Counted from the first letter of the stretch, positions 27,557-37,352 are shown. The stretch: DNA of 64,000 nt from an uncultured Methanobrevibacter sp. (GCF_900314695.1 NZ_OMWD01000023.1:1-64000), one strand, 5' to 3'. Notes: generated by a model not told the origin, from the sequence alone. Program-made: numbers and translations.

Positions 27557-30481
27557 ATGTTTTTTGAGTCAAAACCATACAAATTTTCCATCATAATGGC
27601 AGTCTATAATACTGCAGATTACCTAAGCGAATCCATCGACAGCATTATAAATCAGACAATTGGTTTTGAAAATATTGAGTTGATACTCGTTGATGATGGA
27701 AGCAGCGACAGCTCAAAAGACATTTGCTTGAGTTATCATGAAAAATATCCCCATAATATCAAATACATTTATCAGGAAAATCAGGGCCAGGCCGTTGCCA
27801 GAAACAACGGAATGAAAGCGGCAAAGGGAAAATACCTGAACTTTCTAGATAGTGACGATAAATTAGAATTAAATGCATTGGAACTCGTCTATGACTTTTT
27901 TGAGAAAAATTATAAAAATGTGGATGTCGTATCCATTCCAATGAAGTTTTTTGACAGAAAAGATGGAGAACACATTTTAAACTATAAATATGAAAGCACA
28001 AGACTGGTTGATTTGAAATCCGAACCCAATTGCATTCAGCTTTCCGCATCATCTGCATTTTTTAAAAGAAAAGCGATTAAAAATTTTGAATTTGACACTG
28101 AACTTGTCGTATCTGAAGATGCAGTATTTGTAAATAAGATTTTACTCGAAAAATGCAGACATGGAGTGGTTTCAGATACCTCATACCTATATCGTAAAAG
28201 AACATCAAAAACATCAACAATCGATTCTACACTAAAAAAGAAGGAATATTACATTGACAGATCACAGAAATTTTTCAAAGCGCTGTTTGATTATTCGAAA
28301 GACAAATATGGAAAAGTCCTTGATTTTATCAAGCATACCGTAATGTATGACATCCAGTGGATGTTTGACATAAGCGACGTTTCCGACGTGTTAGATGAAA
28401 ATGAATTGGAGCAGTTATACTCAATTTTGCATGAGCTTTTGGAAGAAATTGACGATTCAATCATATTGAACCAAAAACATCCCGACAGAAGTCTGTTAAA
28501 ATCCATTTTACTCTTCAAGCACGGAAATACAGAAACAATAAAAGATACTTATGGAAACAATGCTAAAATAAAAGTTGGCAATTACATTATTGATGAACTG
28601 TATTACCACATTTTTTATATTGATGCCGTGGAGATATCCAATGATAATTTAAAGATTCTAGGATTTTTAAAATCATTTTTCAGACCAGAAGAAATAAAAA
28701 TTCAAGCCATAACATATAATAAAACTGAATTTTTAAAATATTGGGTTGAATACTTCAATAAAAACAAGATAGTGTTCATTAAAAAAGAATTTTTAGATGA
28801 AGATGGAAAAAATATCAAGGATTATTTACTGCATTCCAATAATTCATATGACAATTTAAATATCGCACAATACCTTAAATGCGATTTAAACTTCAATTAT
28901 GAACAAACATATAATTTAAAACAAATAGAATGGCTAATTAAAAAAGATTTAATCGATTTAGAATACTACAACAAAGCATATGAAAACATTTCAATATTGT
29001 ACGCAGAAACTTGCGGCAAAATTTTCGATGCCGAAAAAATGAATTATCCAAATAGGGAAAAATATCATTTAAATCTTAATTTTAACCCAAATTATAATTT
29101 TGAGCTTTCAATACCCCTGACATTAAAGGAATCTTCGGAAATTAAAATTAGGGTTTCATATGACAACATCAATTCATATTTAGATATTGCATTCAACTAT
29201 TATTCAAGATTAACAAAAGAAAGTTTTTATTCCAAAAAAGAGGATTACCTGATAAAATTTGAAGACAACACATTCACTGTGATACCATACACAAATTTTG
29301 ATTGTTTGAGATTTGAAAAGGAAAATATAAATCATTTGATTTCAAAAAATGAATCATCTTTAAATAACGTGATTAACTTTAGAAAACAATACTACGATTT
29401 ATTTTATAAATTCAACAACAGAAGAATATGGCTGTTTATGGATAGGCCAGAAATAGCTGGAGACAATGCAGAACAGTTATATAAATATGCCATTAATCAA
29501 AATGACAATATAGAAAAATATTTTATAATTTCAAAGGATTCAAAAGATTATGACAGGTTAAAAGGATTTGCAAATGTTGTGGAATACAAATCAAAAGAAC
29601 ATAAATTGCTATCTTGTTTTGCCGAAAAAATAATTTCATCACATCCTGATGACGATTTGATTAATCCTTTCTCAGGAAGATATGAAAAGTATTTCAATGG
29701 CCTTTTTTCAGCAAAACTTTGCTTTTTACAGCACGGCATAATCTTAAACAACATCTCATCATGGTTACATAAATATGACAAATTTCTGCACCTGTTTGTT
29801 ACATCTGCAAAAAAAGAATATGAATCAATATTCAACAACCCATATAATTACGATGAAAGTGTAGTTAAACTGTTGGGACTTCCCAGATATGATAATTTAG
29901 ATAAAGGCAATGAAAAAAATCAGATTGTCATTATGCCGACATGGCGAAGAAGCATGCGGGAAATGACAGAATCAGAAATAAAAAAATCCACATATCTGAA
30001 AAAATGGAATTCACTACTGAACAATGAAAAGCTATTAGAGTATGCACAAAAAAATAACTACAAAATAATATTCAAACCTCATATTAACGTTAATGAGATA
30101 ATTCATCTATTTGACTTGGACAATGTGATTTTTGATGATGAACTTTCCTATCAAAACGTTTTTAATGAATCAAAACTATTAATAACAGACTTTTCGTCTG
30201 TTGCATTCGATTTTGCATATATGAAAAAACCTGTTTTATACTATCAATGGGAAAATGATGATTTTCATTTTGATTTGACTGAAAGTTACTTTGATTATGA
30301 AGAAATGGGATTTGGTGAAAAAACAAATGATGAAAATGAATTAATACATCTAATAAAAAAACATATAGATGATGACTGTCAAATGAAAGAAAAATTCAAA
30401 CAAAGAGTAGATGATTTTTACAGATTTACTGATAAGAATAACTGTAAAAGAGTTTACGATTATATTTTAACTATAAAATAA
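27557..30481 (+). CDS. Fusion: GT2-TagF-like glycerophosphotransferase
   Basis: A 974-residue protein related to the 22825 product but with a single GT2 domain. GT2 at ~8-260 (FSIIMAVYNTADYLSESIDS, DDGSSDSS, LDSDD ~96-100, SEDAVFVNK). The TagF-like domain, ~615-970, has WLFMDRPEIAGDNA, LQHG (~724-727), FKPHI (~840-844; the usual Pro of KPHP is Ile) and LITDFSSVAFDF (~875-886). The GT2 part resembles the second GT2 of the 22825 product, so one gene probably arose from the other by gain or loss of a domain. AGTGATTTAG precedes the ATG. Predicted to add a sugar and a polyol-phosphate unit to the same polymer. Confidence 0.85.
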   Translation: MFFESKPYKFSIIMAVYNTADYLSESIDSIINQTIGFENIELILVDDGSSDSSKDICLSYHEKYPHNIKYIYQENQGQAVARNNGMKAAKGKYLNFLDSDDKLELNALELVYDFFEKNYKNVDVVSIPMKFFDRKDGEHILNYKYESTRLVDLKSEPNCIQLSASSAFFKRKAIKNFEFDTELVVSEDAVFVNKILLEKCRHGVVSDTSYLYRKRTSKTSTIDSTLKKKEYYIDRSQKFFKALFDYSKDKYGKVLDFIKHTVMYDIQWMFDISDVSDVLDENELEQLYSILHELLEEIDDSIILNQKHPDRSLLKSILLFKHGNTETIKDTYGNNAKIKVGNYIIDELYYHIFYIDAVEISNDNLKILGFLKSFFRPEEIKIQAITYNKTEFLKYWVEYFNKNKIVFIKKEFLDEDGKNIKDYLLHSNNSYDNLNIAQYLKCDLNFNYEQTYNLKQIEWLIKKDLIDLEYYNKAYENISILYAETCGKIFDAEKMNYPNREKYHLNLNFNPNYNFELSIPLTLKESSEIKIRVSYDNINSYLDIAFNYYSRLTKESFYSKKEDYLIKFEDNTFTVIPYTNFDCLRFEKENINHLISKNESSLNNVINFRKQYYDLFYKFNNRRIWLFMDRPEIAGDNAEQLYKYAINQNDNIEKYFIISKDSKDYDRLKGFANVVEYKSKEHKLLSCFAEKIISSHPDDDLINPFSGRYEKYFNGLFSAKLCFLQHGIILNNISSWLHKYDKFLHLFVTSAKKEYESIFNNPYNYDESVVKLLGLPRYDNLDKGNEKNQIVIMPTWRRSMREMTESEIKKSTYLKKWNSLLNNEKLLEYAQKNNYKIIFKPHINVNEIIHLFDLDNVIFDDELSYQNVFNESKLLITDFSSVAFDFAYMKKPVLYYQWENDDFHFDLTESYFDYEEMGFGEKTNDENELIHLIKKHIDDDCQMKEKFKQRVDDFYRFTDKNNCKRVYDYILTIK

Positions 30482-30498
30482 CAAATCATGGTGATCAA

Positions 30499-31710
30499 TT
30501 GAGTGAATACAAACTAACAATAGTTATTCCAACTTATAATTCTGAAAAGACAATAAAAAAAGCTTTTAATTCTGTTAAAGTGCAAACAATCGGATTTGAA
30601 AATATTGAATTGATATTTGTTGATGACAAATCAAAAGACAATACATTAACATTACTTAAATCCTATGAAAATGAATACGGCAACATAAAAGTATTTGAAA
30701 CAGATGAAAATAGTGGTTTTGCGGGAACTCCAAGAAATATTGGTCTTAAAAATTCAAATTCAAAATACATTCTCTTTTTAGACAGTGATGATGAACTATC
30801 AATCGATGCATGTGAAGTCCTGTTTAATGAAATTACCCAAAATAGCTCAGATATTGTGATTGGTGCTTTTATTAACCAATACTCCAATTTCAAAAAGGAA
30901 CATAATCCTCCATTATATTCCGGAAATAAAGAACTGTTTAATTATTCAAAAGATGTGAATTTACTCGATGTCACACCCGCCATTTCGGCAAAACTATTCA
31001 AAAACGAATTGCTCATCGAAAACAATATATTATTTATCGAAGGAGCACCTGCCCAGGATTTGGCATTTTTAATAGAATATATGCTTAATTCAAACAAAAT
31101 ATCCGTGTTGAATAATTATTATGCGTATATGCGTAATGTGAATGAAAACTCCGTTTCAATGAATGTGAATAAAAAATATTTATATGGATTAATCAACACA
31201 CTAAATATAGTTCTGAATTTATTTAAGAATCACAATATCACTTCAGAAACTCAAAAAATAATATTCAACAAACATTTATACTTCCTTACAACACAATTTA
31301 TGCGATTTTCAAATTCTGAAAAATTTGATGAAAGTGAATTGAATGAAATATTAAACTCAACAACATTCAAAAATTTCCAAAATCAAGACTTCTTTAAAGA
31401 TGATGAAAGTTTTGAAGATTATCTCAATAATTTAAAAAATGGAAAATATGAAGATAACCACCTATTGCTCAAAGACATGAGAAAACAGTTTAATAATAAT
31501 TCAATCAATGACTATTCAAATCTGAAAAATGAGATAAATATCCTAAAAAATGAAAACAGTGAATTGAATATAATTCTAAATGAAAGTAAAAATGAAATCA
31601 ATGAATTGTGTGAAGAAAAATCCAACTTATTAAACGAAAATGAAAACTTAAAAAATGAAATAAATGAAATAAAATCATCAAGAATATGGAAATTGAAAAA
31701 TAAATTATAG
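30499..31710 (+). CDS. GT2 glycosyltransferase with C-terminal coiled coil
   Basis: A 403-residue protein. GT-A domain 1-~220: LTIVIPTYNSEKTIKKAFNS, DDKSKDNT, DSDDE ~96-100, and APAQDLAFLIEY as the acceptor-side acidic motif, shared with the 32320 protein. Residues ~340-395 are a strong coiled coil (LKNEINILKNENSELNI). The tail KSSRIWKLKNKL is a divergent form of the SxSWK ending seen in the 12022 and 13280 proteins. The start is TTG at 30499 with GGTGAT at 30490-30495; no ATG lies in a suitable place. Co-transcribed with its neighbours (17- and 11-base gaps). Confidence 0.8.
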   Translation: MSEYKLTIVIPTYNSEKTIKKAFNSVKVQTIGFENIELIFVDDKSKDNTLTLLKSYENEYGNIKVFETDENSGFAGTPRNIGLKNSNSKYILFLDSDDELSIDACEVLFNEITQNSSDIVIGAFINQYSNFKKEHNPPLYSGNKELFNYSKDVNLLDVTPAISAKLFKNELLIENNILFIEGAPAQDLAFLIEYMLNSNKISVLNNYYAYMRNVNENSVSMNVNKKYLYGLINTLNIVLNLFKNHNITSETQKIIFNKHLYFLTTQFMRFSNSEKFDESELNEILNSTTFKNFQNQDFFKDDESFEDYLNNLKNGKYEDNHLLLKDMRKQFNNNSINDYSNLKNEINILKNENSELNIILNESKNEINELCEEKSNLLNENENLKNEINEIKSSRIWKLKNKL

Positions 31711-31721
31711 GGCGTGATAGA

Positions 31722-32315
31722 ATGCATAAAAGTTCATACATGAAAATGAAATATTTCAAAGATGCTTATTTAAATCCCAATCAAGAATTGAAAATACTCG
31801 ACATAGGTTCCTTTGACAAAGGCGGAAATTATAATTATGGAATGATTTTAAATGAATCCAAATGGACATACCAAGGCCTTGACATGCGAGAGGGAAACAA
31901 CATCGACATTGTTGTTGAAAATCCATATGAATGGAGTGAAATTGAAGATGAATCATATGATTTGATTGTTTCAGGTCAGGCATTTGAACATATCGAATTC
32001 TTTTGGTTAACACTAGATGAAATCAAAAGAGTCCTGAAACCCGGAGGACTATTCATTCTTATCGTTCCAAGTACAGGGCCTGTTCATAAAAATCCTTATG
32101 ACTGCTACCGGTTCAATGAGGACGGTGTAAGAGCAATGGCAAAATACATTAAATTTGACATTCTAGAATCCGGAACCAACCTCGATGAAATTTCAGACCC
32201 ATGGTATGACAGTTATGTTGTTGCAAGAAAACCGGGCGGTGAAAACAAAAACGACCTGGAAGAGAGAATGGATGACATAGAACGCAAAATGGATTTGATT
32301 TTAGAAAAATTATGA
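31722..32315 (+). CDS. SAM-dependent methyltransferase, paralogue of 21090 product
   Basis: A 197-residue class I methyltransferase, colinear with the 21090 product: start HKSSYMKMKYFKDAYLN, motif I ILDIGSFDKGGNYNYG, GLDMREGNNIDIVV, YDLIVSGQAFEHIEFFWLT, VLKPGGLFILIVPS, and the same C-terminal heptad stretch (LEERMDDIERKMDLILEKL). Both keep a CYRF motif (DCYRFNEDG). The binding site is GGCGTGATAG. It lies directly between two glycosyltransferases and only 4 bases from the next start, so it is coupled to the GT2-GT4 gene. Probable sugar methyltransferase with a different acceptor from its paralogue. Confidence 0.8.
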   Translation: MHKSSYMKMKYFKDAYLNPNQELKILDIGSFDKGGNYNYGMILNESKWTYQGLDMREGNNIDIVVENPYEWSEIEDESYDLIVSGQAFEHIEFFWLTLDEIKRVLKPGGLFILIVPSTGPVHKNPYDCYRFNEDGVRAMAKYIKFDILESGTNLDEISDPWYDSYVVARKPGGENKNDLEERMDDIERKMDLILEKL

Positions 32316-32319
32316 TAAC

Positions 32320-34932
32320 ATGTATAAGATTTCCGTTATTGTACCCGTTTTTAATGTGGAAGAAACACTTCAAGATGCCTTTGATTCAATTTTAGACCAG
32401 ACCATTGGTTTTGAGAATCTTGAAGTGATTTTTGTTGATGATGCATCAACAGACAGTAGTGGAGATATTATCAAAGAGTTTTCTGACAACTATGAAAATG
32501 TCAAATCAATTTATTTAAGTGAAAACAGTGGTTTTGCAGGCAAACCCAGAAATGTGGGAATTGAAAATGCAAATGCATCCTATTTGATGTTTTTGGATCC
32601 GGATGACGTTTATTTAAAAGATGCATGTGAAATACTATATGAAAACATTACAGAAAACGATTTAGATATTGTTTCAGGAAATTACAACATCAATCGAGAC
32701 AATAGAATCATTCGAAATGATTGGAGTGTTTTAAGACTTGATGATGGACAATCCCGAGAAACCCGAAACATAGAAGAATACTTTAACTTTTTAATTCCGA
32801 CCCCATCTGTCTGGTCAAAGATATTCAAAAGAGAATTTATTTTAAATGAAAAAATTCAATTTTTAGTTGGCGTTCCAGCACAGGATTTGGTTTTCGTATC
32901 AGAAGCACTTCTAAAAGCAAAGGGAATAAGATTCATAAATACACCGGTCGTTGAGTACATACCACGTAAAAATGACTCAGTCACATCCAAAAAAACCAAA
33001 GAGGTTCTTGCAGGGTTCATCAAATCATACACAGAATTATACAATATAGCAAAAGACCATAACCCCAATTATGTATGGATAAGTTATAGAAACCTATATT
33101 TCTGGATTAAGCAATTTTGCCTAAGTGATTTGAACTTAAAAGATAAAATTGACTTACTATACTTGGCAAATCCATTATTTGAAGAGTTCATCACCACAGA
33201 CAGACTAAAACAACCTGAATTTTTAGATGAATTTATAAGATCAATATCCAAAAAGGACTTTTTAAACGCTTCAAAGATGTCTGAAAATCTGGACATTTAT
33301 TACGATGAAAATATTCTTTTGGAAAAGATTAAGGAAAAAGAGATAATACTTTTGTTTTATGGATTGGACATTGAAATTGGTGGCCTTGCAAAAGCAACAT
33401 TCAACCGTGCCAATTTATTAAAAGAACATGGATACAATGTGACTTTGCTGAACCTCAACGAGTGCAAAAACTTTGACCATATCACACAGCATTTCCACGA
33501 AAACGGATATCTGGACGAATCCATAGAATTAATAAATATCGTCGAATATTACGCTTTAAAAAATAATCTGAATGACAAGATTTCAAAAGCATCAAAAGAT
33601 GCAATTGAAACAAAGGACAAAACAAAGATAACCGATTACAAAACAAACGGCAAATTAACAAAGTCTGAATACGAATTCAACAACTATTCCTGTGAAAAGA
33701 TTTATGAAAGCAATAGATTGAAACTTGAGCAATACTACACAAATGACGGATTTAACTACCTTATCATAGAATATACAGGCCGTGAAAGTTCATACACATT
33801 AATAGACAGATTCATTGATTCGAAAATTAAATTCAAGGACATGTTCGAATTTCACAATTACTTCATAACAGAGATATTGCTTAAATATGATAACAAACCT
33901 TTCCTAATCAATGAAAACTCCGGAAAGATTCCAAACTTCAATGACATCAGCCCAGAAATTGCATATAAAATTGCAAACATCCATACAAATCCATATAAAG
34001 ATGAACGTCACTATGGAAGTTCTTTAAGAGACAATTTTACAATCCTAAAAGGCAAAAATGACCATGATTATGTTGTCGTTTTGACTGAAAGACTAAAAGA
34101 TGATCTTATCAAGGAATTCAATTTCAAAAACATAAAGGCGATTCCAAACATATTAAATATACAAAAATGTGAAAGAACCGTCACAAAAGATACAAATAAA
34201 ATTTCAATATTTGCCCGTCTAAGCCATGAAAAGAACATTTCAGATGCAATACGTGCATTCAAGATAGTTTCACAAAAAAGAAGCAATGTTCGTTTGGAAA
34301 TATTTGGAAGGGCAGTAATCGAAGAGGAACTGACAGAAGAGAAAAAACTGAAAGACCTTGTCAAGGAACTGGAACTTGAAGAACAAGTGATTTTTAAAGG
34401 CCATACAGAAAACGTCAGAGAAGAGATGTCAAAGTCCCTTGCAACACTATTTGTTTCCACTTATGAAGGACTCGGAATAGTTGTTCTGGAATCCATGATT
34501 AACAAAACACCTGTAATCAGCTATGACATCTATTACGGCCCGTCCGATTTCATCAGAGATGATGAAAATGGATATCTGATTAAACAAAACGACATAGATG
34601 AATTGGCCCAAAAGATACTGTTCCTACTTGAAAATCCAGACAAGGCAGTTGAAATGGGAAAAACAGCTGAAGAAGATATTTTAAAGCAAATCGATGATGA
34701 AACTCTCTTTTTGAAATGGCAAAACGTGTTTAAAGAAACATACCTCAACTCACAGGCTTTAAACAGTGATGCAATCAACAGAAGCATACTCCAGGAATTA
34801 ATCAAAACAGAAAGAGTTAAAATTAAACTCTACAAGCAAAACCACAGACTATACAAACAAAACAAGTTATTGAAACAACAAATCAATTCCAAAAAAGGCA
34901 TCAAAGACATTTTCAAAAGATTTAAATTTTAA
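32320..34932 (+). CDS. Fusion: GT2-GT4, TagE-like glycosyltransferase
   Basis: An 870-residue protein. GT2 at 1-~300: ISVIVPVFNVEETLQDAFDS, DDASTDSS, LDPDD ~90-94, PAQDLVFVSE. A GT4 (GT-B) domain runs ~340-830: GLDIEIGGLAKATFNRANLL, a large inserted region, then IFARLSHEKNI, LEIFGRAVIEEE, IFKGHTENVREEM and the donor-site motif STYEGLGIVVLESM, followed by YDIYYGPSDFIRDDENGYLI. The YGPSD-type ending is typical of poly(glycerol-phosphate) alpha-glucosyltransferases (TagE/GtfA type). C-terminus is basic (KKGIKDIFKRFKF), perhaps for membrane contact. It fits glycosylation of a polyol-phosphate backbone made by the TagF-like fusions. Confidence 0.85.
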   Translation: MYKISVIVPVFNVEETLQDAFDSILDQTIGFENLEVIFVDDASTDSSGDIIKEFSDNYENVKSIYLSENSGFAGKPRNVGIENANASYLMFLDPDDVYLKDACEILYENITENDLDIVSGNYNINRDNRIIRNDWSVLRLDDGQSRETRNIEEYFNFLIPTPSVWSKIFKREFILNEKIQFLVGVPAQDLVFVSEALLKAKGIRFINTPVVEYIPRKNDSVTSKKTKEVLAGFIKSYTELYNIAKDHNPNYVWISYRNLYFWIKQFCLSDLNLKDKIDLLYLANPLFEEFITTDRLKQPEFLDEFIRSISKKDFLNASKMSENLDIYYDENILLEKIKEKEIILLFYGLDIEIGGLAKATFNRANLLKEHGYNVTLLNLNECKNFDHITQHFHENGYLDESIELINIVEYYALKNNLNDKISKASKDAIETKDKTKITDYKTNGKLTKSEYEFNNYSCEKIYESNRLKLEQYYTNDGFNYLIIEYTGRESSYTLIDRFIDSKIKFKDMFEFHNYFITEILLKYDNKPFLINENSGKIPNFNDISPEIAYKIANIHTNPYKDERHYGSSLRDNFTILKGKNDHDYVVVLTERLKDDLIKEFNFKNIKAIPNILNIQKCERTVTKDTNKISIFARLSHEKNISDAIRAFKIVSQKRSNVRLEIFGRAVIEEELTEEKKLKDLVKELELEEQVIFKGHTENVREEMSKSLATLFVSTYEGLGIVVLESMINKTPVISYDIYYGPSDFIRDDENGYLIKQNDIDELAQKILFLLENPDKAVEMGKTAEEDILKQIDDETLFLKWQNVFKETYLNSQALNSDAINRSILQELIKTERVKIKLYKQNHRLYKQNKLLKQQINSKKGIKDIFKRFKF

Positions 34933-34996
34933 AACTACTTTTAATCCATAATACAAAAAAAATAATATTATATAGAATAATAATTATACTTTTATT

Positions 34997-37345
34997 ATGG
35001 ATATTCAAACTGAAAAATCTAAAATTATTTCCAAAATCCAGAGATTGAACTATAAAGATTTAATAATATTCCTAATCCCAGTTATAATATTCTCATTTTA
35101 TCTTTATGTTTACAATCCAGGTATTTTAACTTTTGATTCATTTAATCAAGTTCATCAAATTGCATCTGGCCACTATACCAACTGGCATCCATTTTTCCAC
35201 ACATTCATTGAAATGCTGCTGTATAAAATCTACTCCAGCCCCGCAACTGTGGCAATATTCCAGATTCTGGTATTTTCAATAATCTGGATGGTAATCTGCA
35301 AATACTTCAGAAATAATGATGAAAACATCAATTTAGCTGACATAAAAAGAGATAGGGAATTTATTATACAAAGCATAATCACATTAATAATCTGTCTTAT
35401 TCCAATAAACGCAATATACTCAATTACATTATGGAAAGACGTACTTTTCAGTTATGGAATTCTGTTTTTATGCTTTTTAATCAAAGTAATGATTGACAAA
35501 AAATGCAAGGTCAGCATCAGGTTCATAGTACTTATGGGATTTGTTATGGCCTGCGTAGCCCAATTGAGACTTAACGGTATTTACGTTATCGTCCCATTAT
35601 TAATCATTCTGGCATATTATCTCTACAAGCATGACAAAACAGAGAAGTTTTTCATCAAATTGCCAGTCATAGCAATAATATTTATTCTATTGATTGCATC
35701 AATGAATGTTGTCTATAATGTTGAAGACAATGCAAAGGATGCAACACTTTCAAAAACCACACATATGCTTGCAAATTATGACTTATACCACAAACTGGAT
35801 GCTAAAGACAGCGCCAAGTTCCATGAGCTGATAAACGAAACTGCCGTAAAGGATAATTACAAAACCTTTTTCACGGATCCTGTGCGAAATGCCGCAAATG
35901 AAAGTGTCTTTGAAGCCAACAAGGGTGAATATATCGGCATGGCATTGAAATATTCACTTCAGGATCCAATACATTTCATAAAATATATGTTAAGCTCATC
36001 TGAAATCACATGGGACATTACAAGGGACAGCTACTGGCAGGGAAAACCATATTACATAGAGGAGAATGGTCCAAATCTTGAAACTGCAAGAAATACCTAC
36101 TTCAAAGCATACCATACAACCCCTGTTGAAGCTTATGAGAATGTATCTTCAGCAAATGAAGGAAACGGATTGTTTAACCTATTTAACTACATAGTATATA
36201 ATGCAAGAACAAATGTTATCGCAGATACATTATTTGAAAGTCCAGCACTTTACATGTACCTGTCAATTCTGGCAATGGCTGGAATATACTATCTGACCAA
36301 ATCAAAGGACATCCTTCTTGTCTATCTGCCTAATCTGTTTAATATTTTAGTTGTTTTTGTTTCAATACCAACGCAGGACAACAGGTATTTATATCCAAAC
36401 CTGCTTGTATTCTATCTGTTAATGCTCATACTGGTTGGAATACTGGCAAAACAGAATTTTAGTCTAAAACCTAAAGCTGTTGCAACCAGCGCTGAACTTT
36501 CAAGCCATCAAGAGGAGAATTATAATGAGATAGATGCAAAAATAGATAATTTGACTCCTGAAGATAAAGTTTCACAAACAGAAACAATTGAAAAAGAAGA
36601 CACATATGACGAATTAGACGCAATAATTGACAATTTAACCCCTGAAGAAGTCAACAGCATATTGAATGAACCTGAAGACAAAACTTCACCAACAGAAACT
36701 GATGAAAAAGAAGACACATATGACGAATTAGACGCAATAATTGACAATTTAACCCCTGAAGAAGTCAACAGCATATTGAATGAACCTGAAGATGAAACTT
36801 CACCAAAAGCAGAAAGTGTCAAAAAAGAGAGCATTAACGATGAAATCGACTCACTAGTCAATGATTTAAGTCAAGCAGAACTTACCAGCATTGTTAACGA
36901 ATCTGAAGGAAAATCTTCAAAAGCAGAAACTGTTAAAAAAGAAGATGTGAAAAAACAGGAAGATTCTAAACAAGACCCACAAAAACCACAACAAGAAATC
37001 CCACCAATGAAAACAATACCAAAACAAAAACCACAACAAGAAATCCCACCAATGAAAACAATACCAAAACAAAAACCACAAGTTGTTTTCCAAAAGGAAA
37101 TCCCAAAAAAGCAACAAACACAACAAAGAAAAACAAACCCACAACAACAAACACAACAAAGAAAAACAAACCCACAACAACAAAAACAACAAAGAAAAAC
37201 AAACCCACAACAACAAAAACAACAAAGAAAAATAACCCCTGAAAAACAATTTTCCCAAAGAACAGAAACAAAAGAACAAATGGAAGCAAGAATCAGGGCA
37301 AAAATATTAAAAGACTTAGAAAGGGAAAAACAAAACAAAAAATAA
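34997..37345 (+). CDS. Multi-spanning GT-C-like membrane protein with repetitive cytoplasmic tail
   Basis: A 782-residue protein. Residues ~20-490 hold about 10-11 transmembrane segments with a first outside loop carrying NPGILTFDSFNQ (Asp47) and NWHPFFHT, and a large outer loop ~240-400. This layout resembles polyprenyl-phosphate-sugar-dependent GT-C transferases; I would expect a DUF6020-type match. Residues ~495-782 are a charged tail built of repeats: two 38-residue acidic units, two 15-residue KPQQEIPPMKTIPKQ units and about four QQRKTNPQQQK units, ending basic. A paralogue at 57226 lacks most of the loop and tail. No binding site precedes the ATG; TATTATATAGAA at 34967-34978 could be a promoter for a near-leaderless message. 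Confidence 0.7.
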   Translation: MDIQTEKSKIISKIQRLNYKDLIIFLIPVIIFSFYLYVYNPGILTFDSFNQVHQIASGHYTNWHPFFHTFIEMLLYKIYSSPATVAIFQILVFSIIWMVICKYFRNNDENINLADIKRDREFIIQSIITLIICLIPINAIYSITLWKDVLFSYGILFLCFLIKVMIDKKCKVSIRFIVLMGFVMACVAQLRLNGIYVIVPLLIILAYYLYKHDKTEKFFIKLPVIAIIFILLIASMNVVYNVEDNAKDATLSKTTHMLANYDLYHKLDAKDSAKFHELINETAVKDNYKTFFTDPVRNAANESVFEANKGEYIGMALKYSLQDPIHFIKYMLSSSEITWDITRDSYWQGKPYYIEENGPNLETARNTYFKAYHTTPVEAYENVSSANEGNGLFNLFNYIVYNARTNVIADTLFESPALYMYLSILAMAGIYYLTKSKDILLVYLPNLFNILVVFVSIPTQDNRYLYPNLLVFYLLMLILVGILAKQNFSLKPKAVATSAELSSHQEENYNEIDAKIDNLTPEDKVSQTETIEKEDTYDELDAIIDNLTPEEVNSILNEPEDKTSPTETDEKEDTYDELDAIIDNLTPEEVNSILNEPEDETSPKAESVKKESINDEIDSLVNDLSQAELTSIVNESEGKSSKAETVKKEDVKKQEDSKQDPQKPQQEIPPMKTIPKQKPQQEIPPMKTIPKQKPQVVFQKEIPKKQQTQQRKTNPQQQTQQRKTNPQQQKQQRKTNPQQQKQQRKITPEKQFSQRTETKEQMEARIRAKILKDLEREKQNKK
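36596..36797 (+). repeat. 114-base in-frame tandem repeat
   Basis: Two copies (36596-36709 and from 36710) encoding EDTYDELDAIIDNLTPEEVN and on; the second copy diverges after about 80 bases. A weaker third unit precedes it and a fourth follows at protein level. Near-identity at DNA level means recent expansion. Confidence 0.85.
36986..37250 (+). repeat. Two further in-frame repeat blocks (45-base and 33-base units)
   Basis: 45-base unit encoding PQQEIPPMKTIPKQK twice at 36986-37075, identical in DNA. Then a 33-base unit encoding QQRKTNPQQQ(T/K) about three and a half times at 37121-37250. Both lie in the cytoplasmic tail of the GT-C-like protein. Confidence 0.85.
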
Positions 37346-37352
37346 AACCTTG

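Noticed and set aside
36986..37250. CRISPR-like short repeats
   Set aside because: Repeats are directly adjacent with no unique spacers, lie in frame inside a coding region and encode a low-complexity tail.
36871..37338. Long minus-strand open frames rich in Phe, Cys, Leu and Val
   Set aside because: They are the antisense of the Gln/Lys/Pro repeat tail of the GT-C-like gene; composition and lack of a start signal show they are shadows.
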